NCBI GenBank assembly: GCA_030407085.1
Contig: CM059584.1
Span: 133,042,001 to 133,106,000, forward strand
Length of the DNA stretch: 64,000 nucleotides
From: Trichopria drosophilae
Lineage: Eukaryota; Arthropoda; Insecta; Hymenoptera; Diapriidae
Direction of reading: 5' to 3'
Position numbers and translations under genes: made by a program. The notes beneath the pieces were generated by a model, which was not told the DNA's origin, ran no database searches, and saw only the letters and a list, made by a program, of their open reading frames with translations. How positions within the stretch are numbered: position 1 is the stretch's first letter; each line of letters begins with the position of its first letter. Positions 1 through 9,725 of the stretch are shown here, one piece after another.

Positions 1-210
1 GAACGAACCACTTATAGAAAAATTAATTACCACGACCATATCTTAAGGATTAGGGTCGGTGGAGTCGTAGTTCTAACATAAAAATAAACACACGACTTAT
101 ACACCGTAGCCTGCGGGGTTGCACAATGGAACCCTTATCTCATTTGTCGCTTGCTAGAGATTTAAACTCCCTAACATTCCTTCAACATTAAACTCCCTAG
201 CTTACACGCA
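1..210. other. AT-rich sequence, no gene seen
   Basis: No reading frame with splice support was found. The stretch carries short 'aactccctag'-type motifs (near 166-210) that recur beside other small palindromic elements in the window (for example at 19230-19245), so it is probably repeat-derived. Confidence 0.4.
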
Positions 211-350
211 GCCGGGGAACAAAGTGTGATATTCTTCACTTTGTCTTTGACAATTTGGAAAACCAAAAACAAATTAAAATACCTTGGAGTCGCGCAATAT
301 CGAAATTTTAGCCTTTCGGCGTTTTGATTTTCGGAACTTTGTTCCCCGGC
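211..350. mobile_element. Small MITE-like element with GCCGGGGAACAAAGT terminal inverted repeats
   Basis: A perfect 15-bp terminal inverted repeat is visible: gccggggaacaaagt at 211-225 and its reverse complement at 336-350. The interior is about 110 bp without coding potential. A clear target-site duplication was not found. The core 'gggaacaaagt / gggagcaaaat' word also occurs at 19118, 33895-34030 and 34067, so this is one of a family of small palindromic non-autonomous elements. Confidence 0.6.
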
Positions 351-524
351 TTTTCACGTGACAGGAATAATTTGTCAGTTACATCTATGTTACCGCACAA
401 AGATTTGTACCTATCTGCCCGGAAAGAAATTTTGTGACAATGAATTATCAAAATTGAAAAAATCCTTCTTTTTCTGCCTGAGACAGGTAATGAATGATAA
501 TGACGTTTTGTTTGCCGCGCTCAC

Positions 525-752
525 CGGGAGTCGCTACTTGCCGCTCAGCTGGAATGCGGTGTAGCGCGGGAAGTCTTGCAGCAAAAATTGCCAATATTTC
601 GGGCGGAGTTTGTTGGAAACTTTCGTTAATTTTATTCCCAGTCACAAGCCCAAATAGTAAAATATGCAGAAACATGATGATGCCGAATGCACTGTATATG
701 AACAGCATATAACCGACATTGCAGCAGATTTCCGCCGCGTTTGTCAGCTTTG
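525..752 (-). CDS. Possible internal exon coding a transmembrane segment, unidentified protein
   Basis: On the minus strand a pyrimidine-rich acceptor (…tttctcccaaatag) is followed by 228 nt of relatively GC-rich open frame ending at a strong donor (CCCG|gtgagc). One base from an upstream exon completes the first codon, and the next residues are AKLTNAAEICCNVGYM. A strongly hydrophobic stretch follows (LFIYSAFGIIMFLHILLFGL), then a polar tail rich in Pro, Arg and Ala. The first in-frame Met is at 708, so a short protein starting there is an alternative; without splicing the frame runs on to a stop near 448. Partner exons were not identified and I do not recognise the family. The phase does not fit directly onto the nuf-like exon at 7859-7976, so it is probably another gene. 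Confidence 0.35.
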
Positions 753-3190
753 CTATTTGGGAGAAAAGAAATGATCAATTAAGAACGATGCATTAAAGAT
801 GCTTATTGTACCCCACAAACAAGTAATATTTATGATAATCCCTAACCCCTTAACGCCGAAGAATTGCGAATTCTCAACTCATTTATAAGTCTCATTCTAA
901 ATCAATTCATATAGGGTATAAGTTCGGGTGAGATGGGACACTTCAATTATCAGCTGCTTTAACGTGCGCATTCCCCCCAATAACAGCATAGGATATTAAT
1001 GTTTTATACATTAATGAAAATTCATCCTCTCCCGTCGTTAATTTTCTATTGTGTCCTAAATTATTTTTTAGTTGCTTTTTGATCAGGTGAGATGGGACAG
1101 GTACAAATGTTTAAATTATTTTTTGGGAAGTCCAAAACATAACAAGGATCAAACAATTGCAAAAAATATGCAAGAATCGATGTATTTGGACGTCGGAGAA
1201 GGTATGCATATGACTATTGCACTCACAATCAGTTCAAACTCATATTACGCACAAGTTGATGTTCCATCTCACTCGCCTTATTATTGATGGAATGTTTTTT
1301 GCTTACTGAGTTGGGACAGTCTTAAGTTTACTGGAAGCGATTTTTTCGACTATTTATAATGATTATATCATCAAATTATATATTTTATCCCTATTTGAAA
1401 GTGAATAAGACACATTCGATATGAAAAAATCATTTGTCTAACGATAGTAGTAGTAGTCCTGAATTAACTAATATTTCTTTACTACTTGCACACTAGGCCC
1501 TGTATTATTGCATGTCAATTTGAAATGAAAACAAATGAAGCACCTGGTTTAATTGGTATTTGTATCGTTTATTAGTGCCTAAAATGGATTTTCGTAGGGT
1601 TCATTGAACTTGCGTTCCAGATGTTTACATTTCTTACATTCCTCGCTTCAATATTATAAAATTATCACTTTTCTTGTATTCCTTAGTATTCAATTTTCTC
1701 GGTGTATTGATTTAACGAGAGGTCAATTTTTTAACTTCAAAGTTTGGTTTTTTGTTCATATTTTCTTCAGAATTAAAGGTGAAAATGTAAATACAAAATT
1801 ATTTATTTTACTCGTTTTGGTTACTATTAGGAATTTAGTGCAGTAAAACACTACTTTAATTGCATTTTTTGATGGTGGCCCATCGCACCTGCCGTGTCCT
1901 ATCTCTCCGGATAATTTTTAATTTTTTTTCAATTGTACTTTCTCGATGAAAAACAGCGAAAAATATTTCATAAATCGTGTAATCCTATGTTTCAGATATC
2001 AAATAAACACAATATGCACCATATGCCTATGAACTTGCCCTAAATAAAAAAAAAGATATTTCTAAAAGAACATTATGTGGGTATGTTCCCTAATAATCCG
2101 TGGTTAAAATTGTGTGTCAAACAAAAATCAATATGGCGACGGATTGAGAGAAAAAGTACTAAAAACGTGAAATAATTTTCCTATATTAACTATAACTACT
2201 AACTTAATTATAATTACTAACTTAACTATTCTACTAAATTCCATATTCAGCATTTTCAAGGTCGCTGATTAAAAATTTGTATTTGGAATTTTTATATTAA
2301 AAATGGCCGATCTAATATGACGGACAAAAAATCTTAAAATCTTCAACATTTTCGGGAAACTTTTTCGCTCTTTGATTAGACTAGATAACAATCAATTTTA
2401 CTATTGACCTAACCTTACTAATATTTTTCTTACAACAGAAGAAATAATACAAGACAAAAATGCAAAATACTAATAGAGCATTCACTAGTTAAGGAACTAG
2501 AGAAACTGTTTTGAAAACGTAGAAATCGGTCACCTGTTATTTGGCCCCAAAAACAATACTTAGTACAATTGCCACTGTCTGCTTGAAGCTTCACGTAATA
2601 CTAAATTAACTATAATTCTGCATTTCTCAATCCTTGATAATTAATGATATATTCGAATTCACGACTTATGACAAACTAAAAATAGTTACTTCACTGAAAG
2701 GCACGTTCGAAATATTTCGCTTATAAAATGCGACTGCACGTTGAGGTTATACAATATACATAATATGCATACTAAATATTTACCTAAAAAAATGTTCATT
2801 TCACAAGATGAAATATTCTTTTCGAATAGAATTGAGTAGAATAACGAAACTCATCAGATAATAAATAAAATGACACTGAAATGGTCTCGACCAACTGTTT
2901 TATTTACAATCAATTTCCATTTCGTTGGGCTTTATTTTAAATCATGTTACTTTATCGTTAACAAAATACGACGCATTAAAAAATTTTTTCGTTATGAGAT
3001 AAACATGTGGTAAAGTATCTTCGTAGGATGGCTCATATCGGATTTACCTGGAAGTGAAAATTTAATTTTGTGCTTTACGATTTACATATTTTATAGAATC
3101 GACTGTTTAATAGCAGTATTAAAATATTGCATTATTAGATTCGTAATATAGGATCGAAAATATTCTTTAAAATAACTTTGAATTTAAAAA
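753..3190. other. AT-rich intergenic or intronic sequence with a possible transposon relic
   Basis: No convincing exon was found. Words of the type 'gtgagatgggaca' occur at 927-940 and 1087-1099, an inverted form 'gttccatctcactcgcc' at 1261-1277, and 'tgtcctatctctccgg' at 1895-1910. These suggest an old element of up to 1 kb, but the edges are not clear. A copy of the dispersed 'atggccgatctaatatgac' repeat lies near 2300-2322. Confidence 0.4.
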
Positions 3191-3208
3191 TGAACTTTAA
3201 AAAATGTC

Positions 3209-3214
3209 TTTATT
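3209..3214 (-). promoter_or_regulatory. Poly(A) signal AATAAA for the membrane-peptide cluster
   Basis: Minus-strand AATAAA lies 53 nt beyond the stop codon of the 47-residue peptide at 3267-3410. No other canonical signal was seen between that gene and the 70-residue peptide gene at 4358-4570, which is consistent with one shared 3' end for the three peptide genes. Confidence 0.5.
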
Positions 3215-3266
3215 AATAAAATGTACGTTACTTTGTCTTTCATTGTGTGAAATCCATGAAGAGCTT

Positions 3267-3410
3267 TCAACCTTCTTGTATTTTTTTGTAATATTCGTAA
3301 GCTTCATGTCCGACGTAACCGGCAATTCCTAACAAAAGGATAAAGCACGCGAATGGCCATCCTCCCCAAAACATCAAATCGTGTAGAACATTGCTTGATT
3401 TTTTTCCCAT
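3267..3410 (-). CDS. 47-residue single-pass membrane micropeptide (cluster member 1)
   Basis: An intact ATG-to-TGA frame of 47 codons. The N-terminus is short and polar (MGKKSSNVLHDLMF). The core W15-G-G-W18-P-F20 opens a hydrophobic segment of about 20 residues (ACFILLLGIAGYV), and a tyrosine-rich tail follows (EAYEYYKK). The same plan, with the same spacing from GW to the tail tyrosine, occurs in the genes at 3685-4037 and 4358-4570, so the three look like tandem paralogues; this similarity is the main reason to believe so short a frame. A good acceptor (gaaatttag|GGTGAC, near 3475) lies upstream of the ATG and a donor (GAAG|gtaaat, near 3660) follows the neighbouring peptide gene, so both may sit on one spliced transcript. 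A membrane role is inferred from the hydrophobic segment; I do not recognise the family. Confidence 0.65.
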   Translation of the reverse strand: MGKKSSNVLHDLMFWGGWPFACFILLLGIAGYVGHEAYEYYKKIQEG

Positions 3411-3684
3411 TTTCCTTTTTTAAGTTGTCTTTTATAAACTTTTAAACTTTCCAATTTTCGGTAGTGTCACCCTAAATTTCGAATTTAAACAGAAGGAAGA
3501 AATGAACCAAAACTTTACCACATGATTGAGACGAAGAGGTTAAAAGTAAATGACAGCCAAAACAACAAAATACAGAATTTTTCTTTTGTTCGAATGTAAA
3601 TATTATGAAGGTGAAAATTAATAATTTTTGTAAGATATCTTTAAATTTGATCATAATTTACCTTCTTGGCCGTCTTCATCCGAT

Positions 3685-3743
3685 TTATTGATATTCTTGT
3701 TGCATTTGCATGTACTGATTATAAAAGTCACGACTTGCGTAAA
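3685..3743 (-). CDS. Membrane micropeptide, cluster member 2 (50 residues), exon 2
   Basis: Begins after the acceptor cgcaatag. The first two bases complete a valine codon, and the frame reads YASRDFYNQYMQMQQEYQ to a TAA stop. This matches the tyrosine-rich tail of the two neighbouring peptides. Upstream of the acceptor the frame is closed by a TAA, so splicing to the exon at 3944-4037 is needed. After the stop the exon continues to a donor (CAAGAAG|gtaaat) near 3660, as expected for an exon that is spliced onward to the gene at 3267-3410. Confidence 0.5.
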
Positions 3744-3943
3744 CTATTGCGAAACAAATTTTATATTATTAATCTATCATGAAAGGCAATTCGATTCGTT
3801 GAAATAGTAAAAACTTTTATAAAAATTCGTCACAGAACGTAACAAGAAAATTGTCATGTTATTCTTGAAATTTATAATTACTTATTTTTCAATGTCACGT
3901 TTCCTAACAATTGTGAGAGAATTTTAATCGTTTTAATACTAGC

Positions 3944-4037
3944 CTATGCAGACAACAAAGCACAGAAAGCACCATCCTTCCCAGCGCACCAATTCCCCCA
4001 AATTTATAGATGCAACCGGAGCTGATTTACACGACAT
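3944..4037 (-). CDS. Membrane micropeptide, cluster member 2, exon 1
   Basis: ATG at 4037 opens 31 codons: a polar start (MSCKSAPVASINLGELVR), then the family core W19-E-G-W22-C-F24-L-C-F27 and the first part of the hydrophobic segment (VVCI). No GT donor in the right phase exists here. The only junction that restores the frame is a GC donor (CATAG|gctagt), which joins to the acceptor before 3743 with one base left over. The joined peptide has exactly the same number of residues between GW and the tail tyrosine as the intronless paralogues on either side, which supports the GC-AG intron (3744-3943, 200 bp). The hydrophobic segment is shorter and more polar than in the paralogues. Confidence 0.5.
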
Positions 4038-4357
4038 TATTTTCTAGTCTTCTTTTATCTTTAAATATGAAAATTAAATGTAACTTTTACAATTTAAATA
4101 AAAATTTCTAAACAATACTGCCGAAATGACCAAAAAGTAGAATGGAAAACTAAGGTTATGTTAAGATTAACAATTGACAGTCGCTTGAATTTTAAAATTG
4201 AAATATCTTATTTTCTGTTTACATAACAGAATATTATAAATTACAGATTCAAGAAAATTAAATAGAATAAGAATTTGTTCGTATCTTAAAAAATAGGATT
4301 GAAGTCCAAAAAGTATGATTATAACCTAAAAATTAAAACTTTACCTCAGGTATTTTT

Positions 4358-4570
4358 CTACGACTCAGGGTTTCTATAACGCAATGATAATCTTCTTGGT
4401 TTCGGGTCAGCACCTGACTTATAAATTTGATATTCTTGATAAGCAAAAGCCGCAGAAATGAAAATGACCAGAAGGAAACTAAGGAACATCCAACCCTTCC
4501 AATTAATAAAAGCAGTAATAATAGACGGACCCAATTTAACGCGAGCCCTCTTTCTATCTCTGCAAACCAT
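4358..4570 (-). CDS. 70-residue single-pass membrane micropeptide (cluster member 3)
   Basis: An intact ATG-to-TAG frame of 70 codons. A basic N-terminus (MVCRDRKRARVK) precedes the family core W24-K-G-W27-M-F29-L-S-F32, a hydrophobic segment (LLVIFISAAFAY) and the tyrosine-spaced tail (QEYQIYK), then a basic extension ending RYRNPES. It is the longest and most hydrophobic of the three paralogues. A strong donor (CCTGAG|gtaaag) lies at 4345, 13 nt after the stop codon, and no AATAAA follows, which suggests that the transcript is spliced on to the next peptide gene rather than ending here. A basic head before and a basic tail after the membrane segment leave the topology open. Function is unknown. 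Confidence 0.65.
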   Translation of the reverse strand: MVCRDRKRARVKLGPSIITAFINWKGWMFLSFLLVIFISAAFAYQEYQIYKSGADPKPRRLSLRYRNPES

Positions 4571-5060
4571 TTTCTTTTTAATTTTTATGAGTTTCTTAAA
4601 TACTTAAAAATTTTGACGAAAGTATGCCGAACAGTGACAGTTTTGAGAAAATGCGAGACCGGAAACAAATGAGAGGGAAAAGGGTAGCCATGTATAATTG
4701 CTGATGGTTGTACGGATTCGAGCTTCCGTGCATATGATCGATGTCGCGTGGCCACCTCCAATGTGACTATTGATCGTAAAAGCAAGTGTATATAAGGACA
4801 TAAATAGAAAACGGCTGATGTCCATTCTAACCGGAAGTATAGTTTTTTTTATGCAATTGCAGTACGAGAACGAGGCACATTTTTAAATGTTTTTTTAATG
4901 ATCGTCGGTTATTTTCGGAGAAAAAAATGGTTTGAAGCCAAGGTCTATTGGAATTTTCAAAGTCAATTCACAAAATCATTCACTGAATATTTTATGATCA
5001 AGGCCAAATGTCGAACAGGAATTTTGAAAAAAACTCAACATCGTACACGTTTTTAGAATT
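4571..5060. other. Possible promoter and leader of the micropeptide cluster
   Basis: Upstream of the 70-residue gene, the minus strand holds a TATA-like word (ttatataca, near 4788-4797) and a 73-codon ATG frame starting at 4825. That frame does not look conserved and is more likely leader sequence with an upstream ORF than a separate gene. Nothing else was recognised up to the poly(A) signal at 5061. Confidence 0.3.
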
Positions 5061-5066
5061 TTTATT
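5061..5066 (-). promoter_or_regulatory. Poly(A) signal AATAAA for the 194-residue membrane protein gene
   Basis: Minus-strand AATAAA lies about 140 nt after the stop codon at 5207, the normal position for a 3' end of that gene. Confidence 0.45.
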
Positions 5067-5206
5067 CCTTCGATGTTAAATTATTATACATTTTTTGTTT
5101 TTAAGAGAAGTAGATATCTTCTTTTTCCATTTTTTTTTAAATTTTTCTGTTCCATTTTTTAATAATCTTCTCTGAAATTTATGAATTAAATGAAAATGTC
5201 AATTTT

Positions 5207-5586
5207 TTATCGTTTATGAGTAAATTTCCGTCCTCTCCTTAAAACATCACCCGAACTACGTAATGATTTCGATATTTTTGCTAATTTTGTGCATCGAACT
5301 TTTGGCGCCCATGTTTTGGATGCCAAATAGACATCGGATCTTCGGTTTTTTCGACATAGCATTTCTTCATTCTCTGAAGAATTTTCATCATTCTTTTCAA
5401 GATTAATTCTTAAACGATCTATCAATTCAAAGATTTGGAGCGATCGATCATTCCGGTACAATAGCACGATCAACATCACTACACATACGACGCAGATAAA
5501 TACGCCAATAAGGAGCCATTTTTGTGAGACCTGATCGTTTGGTAATTCGGAAAAGAAGTCTTTTCTATCTTCGGTTCTTGAATATT
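5207..5586 (-). CDS. Single-pass membrane protein (194 residues), exon 2
   Basis: This exon carries the membrane segment and the C-terminus of an unrecognised protein. After the acceptor aaatctttag the first two bases complete a glutamate, then YSRTEDRKDFFSELPNDQ leads into a strong membrane helix (WLLIGVFICVVCVVMLIVLL, about residues 92-111). The tail is acidic (ENSSENEE) and then strongly basic (rich in Lys and Arg up to the end THKR), so by the positive-inside rule the C-terminus is probably cytoplasmic. An ATG at 5599 would also give a 130-residue protein without splicing; I prefer the spliced form because the exon at 5688-5892 ends at a donor in the matching phase. It sits directly upstream of the micropeptide cluster on the same strand and also starts its helix with a tryptophan, so distant kinship is possible but not shown. 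Confidence 0.6.
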
Positions 5587-5687
5587 CTAAAGATTTCATA
5601 TGAACGTTAGAATTTTTAAATAAATTAAAGAATTAACGATTAATAAACCATGCCATCAGATGACATCATGACATGGGATCTACGAAC

Positions 5688-5892
5688 CTAGTTCAGCTGA
5701 ATTATTAGGAGACACGACATTAAAAAAATTGTCTTCTGAATTTCTGTGATATAATTGACAATTTCTTAAATGAGCAACAGGATATCCAGTCTGTGGTTGA
5801 CAGTTGTCGGGTCTTTCGTCAACAATCTGTTCATCGGTTGCGTAGTTGTAATTTGATGAGGAAGAGGACGGCAGGATTGAGGCACGACGCAT
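5688..5892 (-). CDS. Single-pass membrane protein (194 residues), exon 1
   Basis: ATG at 5892 opens 68 codons of polar, serine- and asparagine-rich sequence (MRRASILPSSSSSNYNYATD), without signal peptide or recognisable domain. The exon ends at GAACTAG|gttcgt, a weak but usable donor, leaving one base that pairs in phase with the acceptor at 5587. The intron is 101 bp. Without splicing the frame would stop three codons later. Start choice: this is the first Met, and no longer open frame lies upstream. The function is unknown. Confidence 0.5.
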
Positions 5893-7340
5893 TAGTTCGT
5901 TTATTTGTGTGATATTTTCATTAAACAGCAGGATTCATAACTTGTAATTTGAGGTTAATTAATCTAGAGACCGAGTGACGAATCGGTGTGCGATGTACAC
6001 GACTGTCGACTGAACATCTCAACATATCACATCAACCAATTACCGTGTTTTACTTAATAAATTAAAAAAAAATCGTTTATTGTTGGACTTTTGAAAATAT
6101 GTTTGTATTTTCAAAATAGACAGAAATTGACACTTTCCTATTATAATAGAAAATTTAAATTGTAGTTGTAAAATTAATCCAAAATATTATTTTAAAAAAC
6201 TGTAGATCATTTCTGATTGTGTACTATTGTATAGAATCTAAATATCTATAACAAATGATGAAACGATTTCTTGACTAAATGTAAATTAGAAAATACATTT
6301 CTACGCAATATGTTAAAAATATGTGAAAAATTTCTTCAAAAAACGTAGAAAGATTTTTACTGATTCGTTTTCTAGTCACAACTACCCCCATAACAATAAA
6401 AAAAATTTTTAATTTATTTTCACAATATCAGGAATTAATTAAGATATTTTGAAAGTTAGGGTAGGTGTATCACATTGGTTAGAACCACAATTGTTATATT
6501 TTTAGGTTAGGAATTAAATTCAATCCATCCAGAATTAAACGAAGAGTCTAACGAAAATTCTAAAACATTTTTTTAATTTACTCATTTTAAGCTTATTAGA
6601 AAATAATCTAATTATACAGCATGATGTATCGTGTGTATTTTTTCGCTCTCCCGGACGTAAAAGCCGATTTATGCCCTCGGAAATTACATGGCTAAGATAG
6701 GAGTTTTCCACCCATCCCAGTTTAAAATTCGGACCAAAAATATTGTTCGTATTAGAGGTGTAAAACTTTATTTTATGCCCTCAATAGGAAATGTACTATT
6801 TTCTCAAAATGTTATGATATTCCAATTATGCGAACTTCAAGAAGAGTAATCTTAAAAACAATTGGTTTTCTAAAAGGTCCTAGAGAACTCTAAAAAAATG
6901 TTCATTTTTGGTATTTTGAATGGTGAAACCTGTTTTATATACTGAATGATAACATATTATGACCCAAGATATTGAATTTATACCCAATAATCACTGTAAA
7001 TGATGAGCATTTGCATCCTTTAAGAAATGCAGGGGCGGGCCGGGGGGGGGGGGGTCAAGGCAGACCATTCACAAAACAGCCCAAAGTAAATTCACATTTA
7101 TACTCGAATAGTAATTTCAATAAAAATCAGACGAAATGGTTCCTTGTTTTGGCTGTTGGTTTCAAATTTGAATTCTGTTTTAAAAAATTCAACATGGCGG
7201 ATCTAATTTGACGGATCCAATATGGCGGATGAAATTTAAAAAAATCTATTCAATTGGGTTGAAACTCGGGCGTTTTCAAGGTTGCTGATTACGAATTTGG
7301 TATCAGATTTCAAAAATTTATAATGGCGGAACAAATATAC
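5893..7340. other. Non-coding AT-rich stretch with a G-tract and a dispersed-repeat copy
   Basis: No gene was found. Two features stand out: an uninterrupted run of 13 G at 7042-7054 followed by 'tcaaggcagacca', closely matched at 62801-62826, and a copy of the dispersed repeat with 'aacatggcggatctaatttgacggatccaatatggcggat' words at about 7191-7228 and again near 7322-7330. Confidence 0.5.
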
Positions 7341-7410
7341 CCAATAGAGGTAAAACGTAATCAGTAACCCGACCGAAATGCAGACTGCCAAAAGTAAAAT
7401 TATATACGGT
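7341..7410 (-). CDS. Possible small exon coding a transmembrane helix
   Basis: A very good acceptor (tttttatttttatttcag|ACCG) and an acceptable donor (TATTGG|gtatat) enclose 70 nt. In the frame that needs two bases from the previous exon, all 23 codons give a continuous hydrophobic helix: PYIILLLAVCISVGLL followed by ITFYLYW. In the phase of the nuf-like exon at 7859-7976 the frame is also open but reads as an unremarkable sequence. Partner exons were not found. It may belong to the same group of small membrane proteins as 3267-5892 or be a chance match; the right half touches a dispersed repeat. Confidence 0.3.
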
Positions 7411-7858
7411 CTGAAATAAAAATAAAAATTCCGAAAACAACGTCGTTAACGCGGAAATTACATGCGAGATGTTTTTAAGTTGTTCCAACCGAATAATGTA
7501 AATGCAGCTACGTGTCCACCAACATTTTCAATTTATTTGGCAGTTAAATTAATGAAAATTAATTTTTTTTTAAATTGATTAGCTAGAATTATAAAATTTA
7601 GTAGAAATTCGTTTTTTTAATCACATAAAGGAAAAAATGTTTTAAAAAATATTCTGTTCTAAAATTATTAATATTGTTAGGTAAAAAAATGCCCAGTACC
7701 ATGGGGAAATTTCCAGACCATGTTCGGTTTAATTAAATCCAATAAATATAGAATATTTTCATAGCTTTTTAAGTAATGAACGATGAATCATCGATTCATG
7801 CCCAGAAGTACAAGAGAAATTAAAAATTGTATAATAAATAAGGAATCTAGTAACTTAC

Positions 7859-7976
7859 CCTGCGATTGAGGTCAATAACGTCGTCTTCTAGAGAAATGTC
7901 ACTAAACATGTCGTCCGCAGTGTCACAGATCGAGCCTCTTCCCGAACTGTTAAAACTGCTACTTCGATATAGTTGA
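7859..7976 (-). CDS. nuf: Rab11-FIP3/4 (nuclear fallout)-like protein, exon with SSFNSSGRGS motif
   Basis: Class II Rab11-FIP proteins are Rab11/Arf effectors at the recycling endosome, needed for membrane delivery during cytokinesis and, in flies, for furrow formation in the early embryo. This exon follows acceptor ttttttgcag and ends in phase 0 at CGCAGG|gtaag. It encodes QLYRSSSFNSSGRGSICDTA and then DDMFSDISLEDDVIDLNRR, a Ser-rich and then acidic stretch that in the family directly precedes the long coiled coil. The first base completes a serine codon from the exon at 9684-9725. The coiled coil and the Rab11-binding C-terminal domain should follow, but nothing fitting was found between 1 and 7858; reading on without splicing meets a stop after three codons. 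The identification comes from remembered family motifs, not a search. Confidence 0.82.
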
Positions 7977-9683
7977 CTGCAAAAAAATGATGTAGTTTAT
8001 TTTAAAATGCACATGAGTTCTATTTTAAGTTTGAATAAGTAAGTACTCCATTACTAATTGAAATACATAAACCAAACGACTACTAGTAGACCTTTTTTTA
8101 AAAATGGAATTCTAATTCAGCAAATACTTTGTTATTATTGTATCAATGACAATATCATTGATTTTTTAGGAAAAAATAACCGGTTAAACCAACTAAAAGA
8201 AATGTTTCCAATTACTGCAAATATTTCCTGTTTGTTATTCTGCAACCAAACAATATAGTTGAAATAATTATTTTAATTCCTTAAATCAACTATTCCAATT
8301 AATTAAATGGTTCGCCTCGCTTTAACTACAAAAAATAATATTTAATTCAATGGCTACTATCGATTATTTGGTCGATATCAATGTCTTTTTCCAAAACATT
8401 AAATGGCAACCATAAACTCAAATTTCCATATGATTATTGACCCCCTCTACGGTCGTCTCCACATGACTTCATTTATTATAAAATTATTAATAAAATACTT
8501 CGTTCAACCATAGTGGGTTTGTCATATTCACAAACTAGTTCACTGCGTTGACTATTTCTCGATTAGCTCTTTTCATATGCTTAAATCAGCTATTCTTTTT
8601 TTCCGTGTAGTTCTTTTTTCCGTATCATTGGAATGAATTCGTGACGTTTAATTTGTGACCCATTTTTAGCGTTTCAATGTCACTATATAATGTCTTAATA
8701 CTGTCCCCAAACTTTTGTATAGACCTCTCCCGTCTGTATGTCATTGTGACATTGCAAAAAATTTCAATCAATCACTTTTGAGAAGCGAAAAAACTACGAC
8801 GGGTATAAATGTTTCCAGTATATCAAAATATTTATACTTGTGCATTCATATTTATTTATAATATTGATACTGATATTGAACATAATTATACCACTTGCTA
8901 GAAGCAAAATTTAAGATTTTAGGCACGTCATGTAATTGTCGTAAAAAAGATTTTTCCATGTCGATTTTTTTTTATATTTTTGAGAGTATGAATGGTAGTG
9001 AATTTAGAGACGTCTGACATCGTTTTGACAACATTATGACATGTATTCATGACTCGGAAGTTACACATATTGGGACGTCTGATATCTAGGTAAAATGAAT
9101 TTATTGGCATGATTTGAAATGTAAGTAATTGAGCCTAAATAATAAACTCTATCTAATTTATTTCTGATGACAAAAACTTGTCTGCTCCAATACAAATTAA
9201 TGAAAATTTTGCTATAAAAATTTGTTAAATGATGGTAACGATTGTTTTTTATGCCTCAAGATTCGATTCATATGCGTATCTTTCCAGTCTAGTTCTCAGT
9301 TTTTCGAAAATTTTTAAACAAAACAACCTATCCATCGTTACAGTCACACAAAAAATTATGGATTTTTTCAGCCAAATTTGCATGAATTTCTGTTAGAGTT
9401 TCTGAAATAACAATTTTAACAACATTTTAGGATGCTCTATCTAACAAACTGTGATCATCTTCAAAAATATGATAACAGTGACAAATTCTTAGAATCAAGT
9501 CGCTGAAATTTTTCCAGAATTTTTTTATCGTTTTTTGAAATATTTAATAAAAAGTAAATTAAACAGAATAGTGTAATATAATTCATAAAATAGTCATTAA
9601 CTGTACGACTTCTTAGGATGGAGTAAAACAAGCTTCTTATGATTTAAATATTATAATAACATTCTAATAGACGTACAACTTAC
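7977..9683. other. nuf-like intron, AT-rich, no gene seen
   Basis: The intron of 1707 bp between two phase-matched exons. No coding frame, strong inverted repeat or tandem array was seen; the longest open frames (60-66 codons) have no supporting composition. Confidence 0.6.
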
Positions 9684-9725
9684 CTAGCTAAAGCATTAGA
9701 ACTAAGTCTCTTCTTGTTTGCGGTT
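9684..9725 (-). CDS. nuf: Rab11-FIP3/4 (nuclear fallout)-like protein, 42-nt micro-exon
   Basis: This short exon lies between acceptor tgatttcag and donor GCTAG|gtaagt. One base completes a glycine, thirteen codons give TANKKRLSSNALA, and two bases remain for a serine with the next exon. The KRLSS-N/K-ALA word is characteristic of class II Rab11-FIPs, just ahead of the Ser-rich segment. Both phases fit the neighbouring exons exactly, which makes a chance frame very unlikely. Confidence 0.82.

Noticed and set aside
922..1910. Transposon with GTGAGATGGGACA terminal words
   Set aside because: The words occur at four places, but orientation and spacing do not define consistent ends, so it is only mentioned as a possible relic.
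4604..4825. 73-codon frame MDISRFLFMSLYTLAF with signal-like start, minus strand
   Set aside because: It lies in the presumed promoter and leader of the 70-residue peptide gene, overlaps another frame, and the residues after the start show no domain or cysteine pattern; kept only as a possible upstream ORF.
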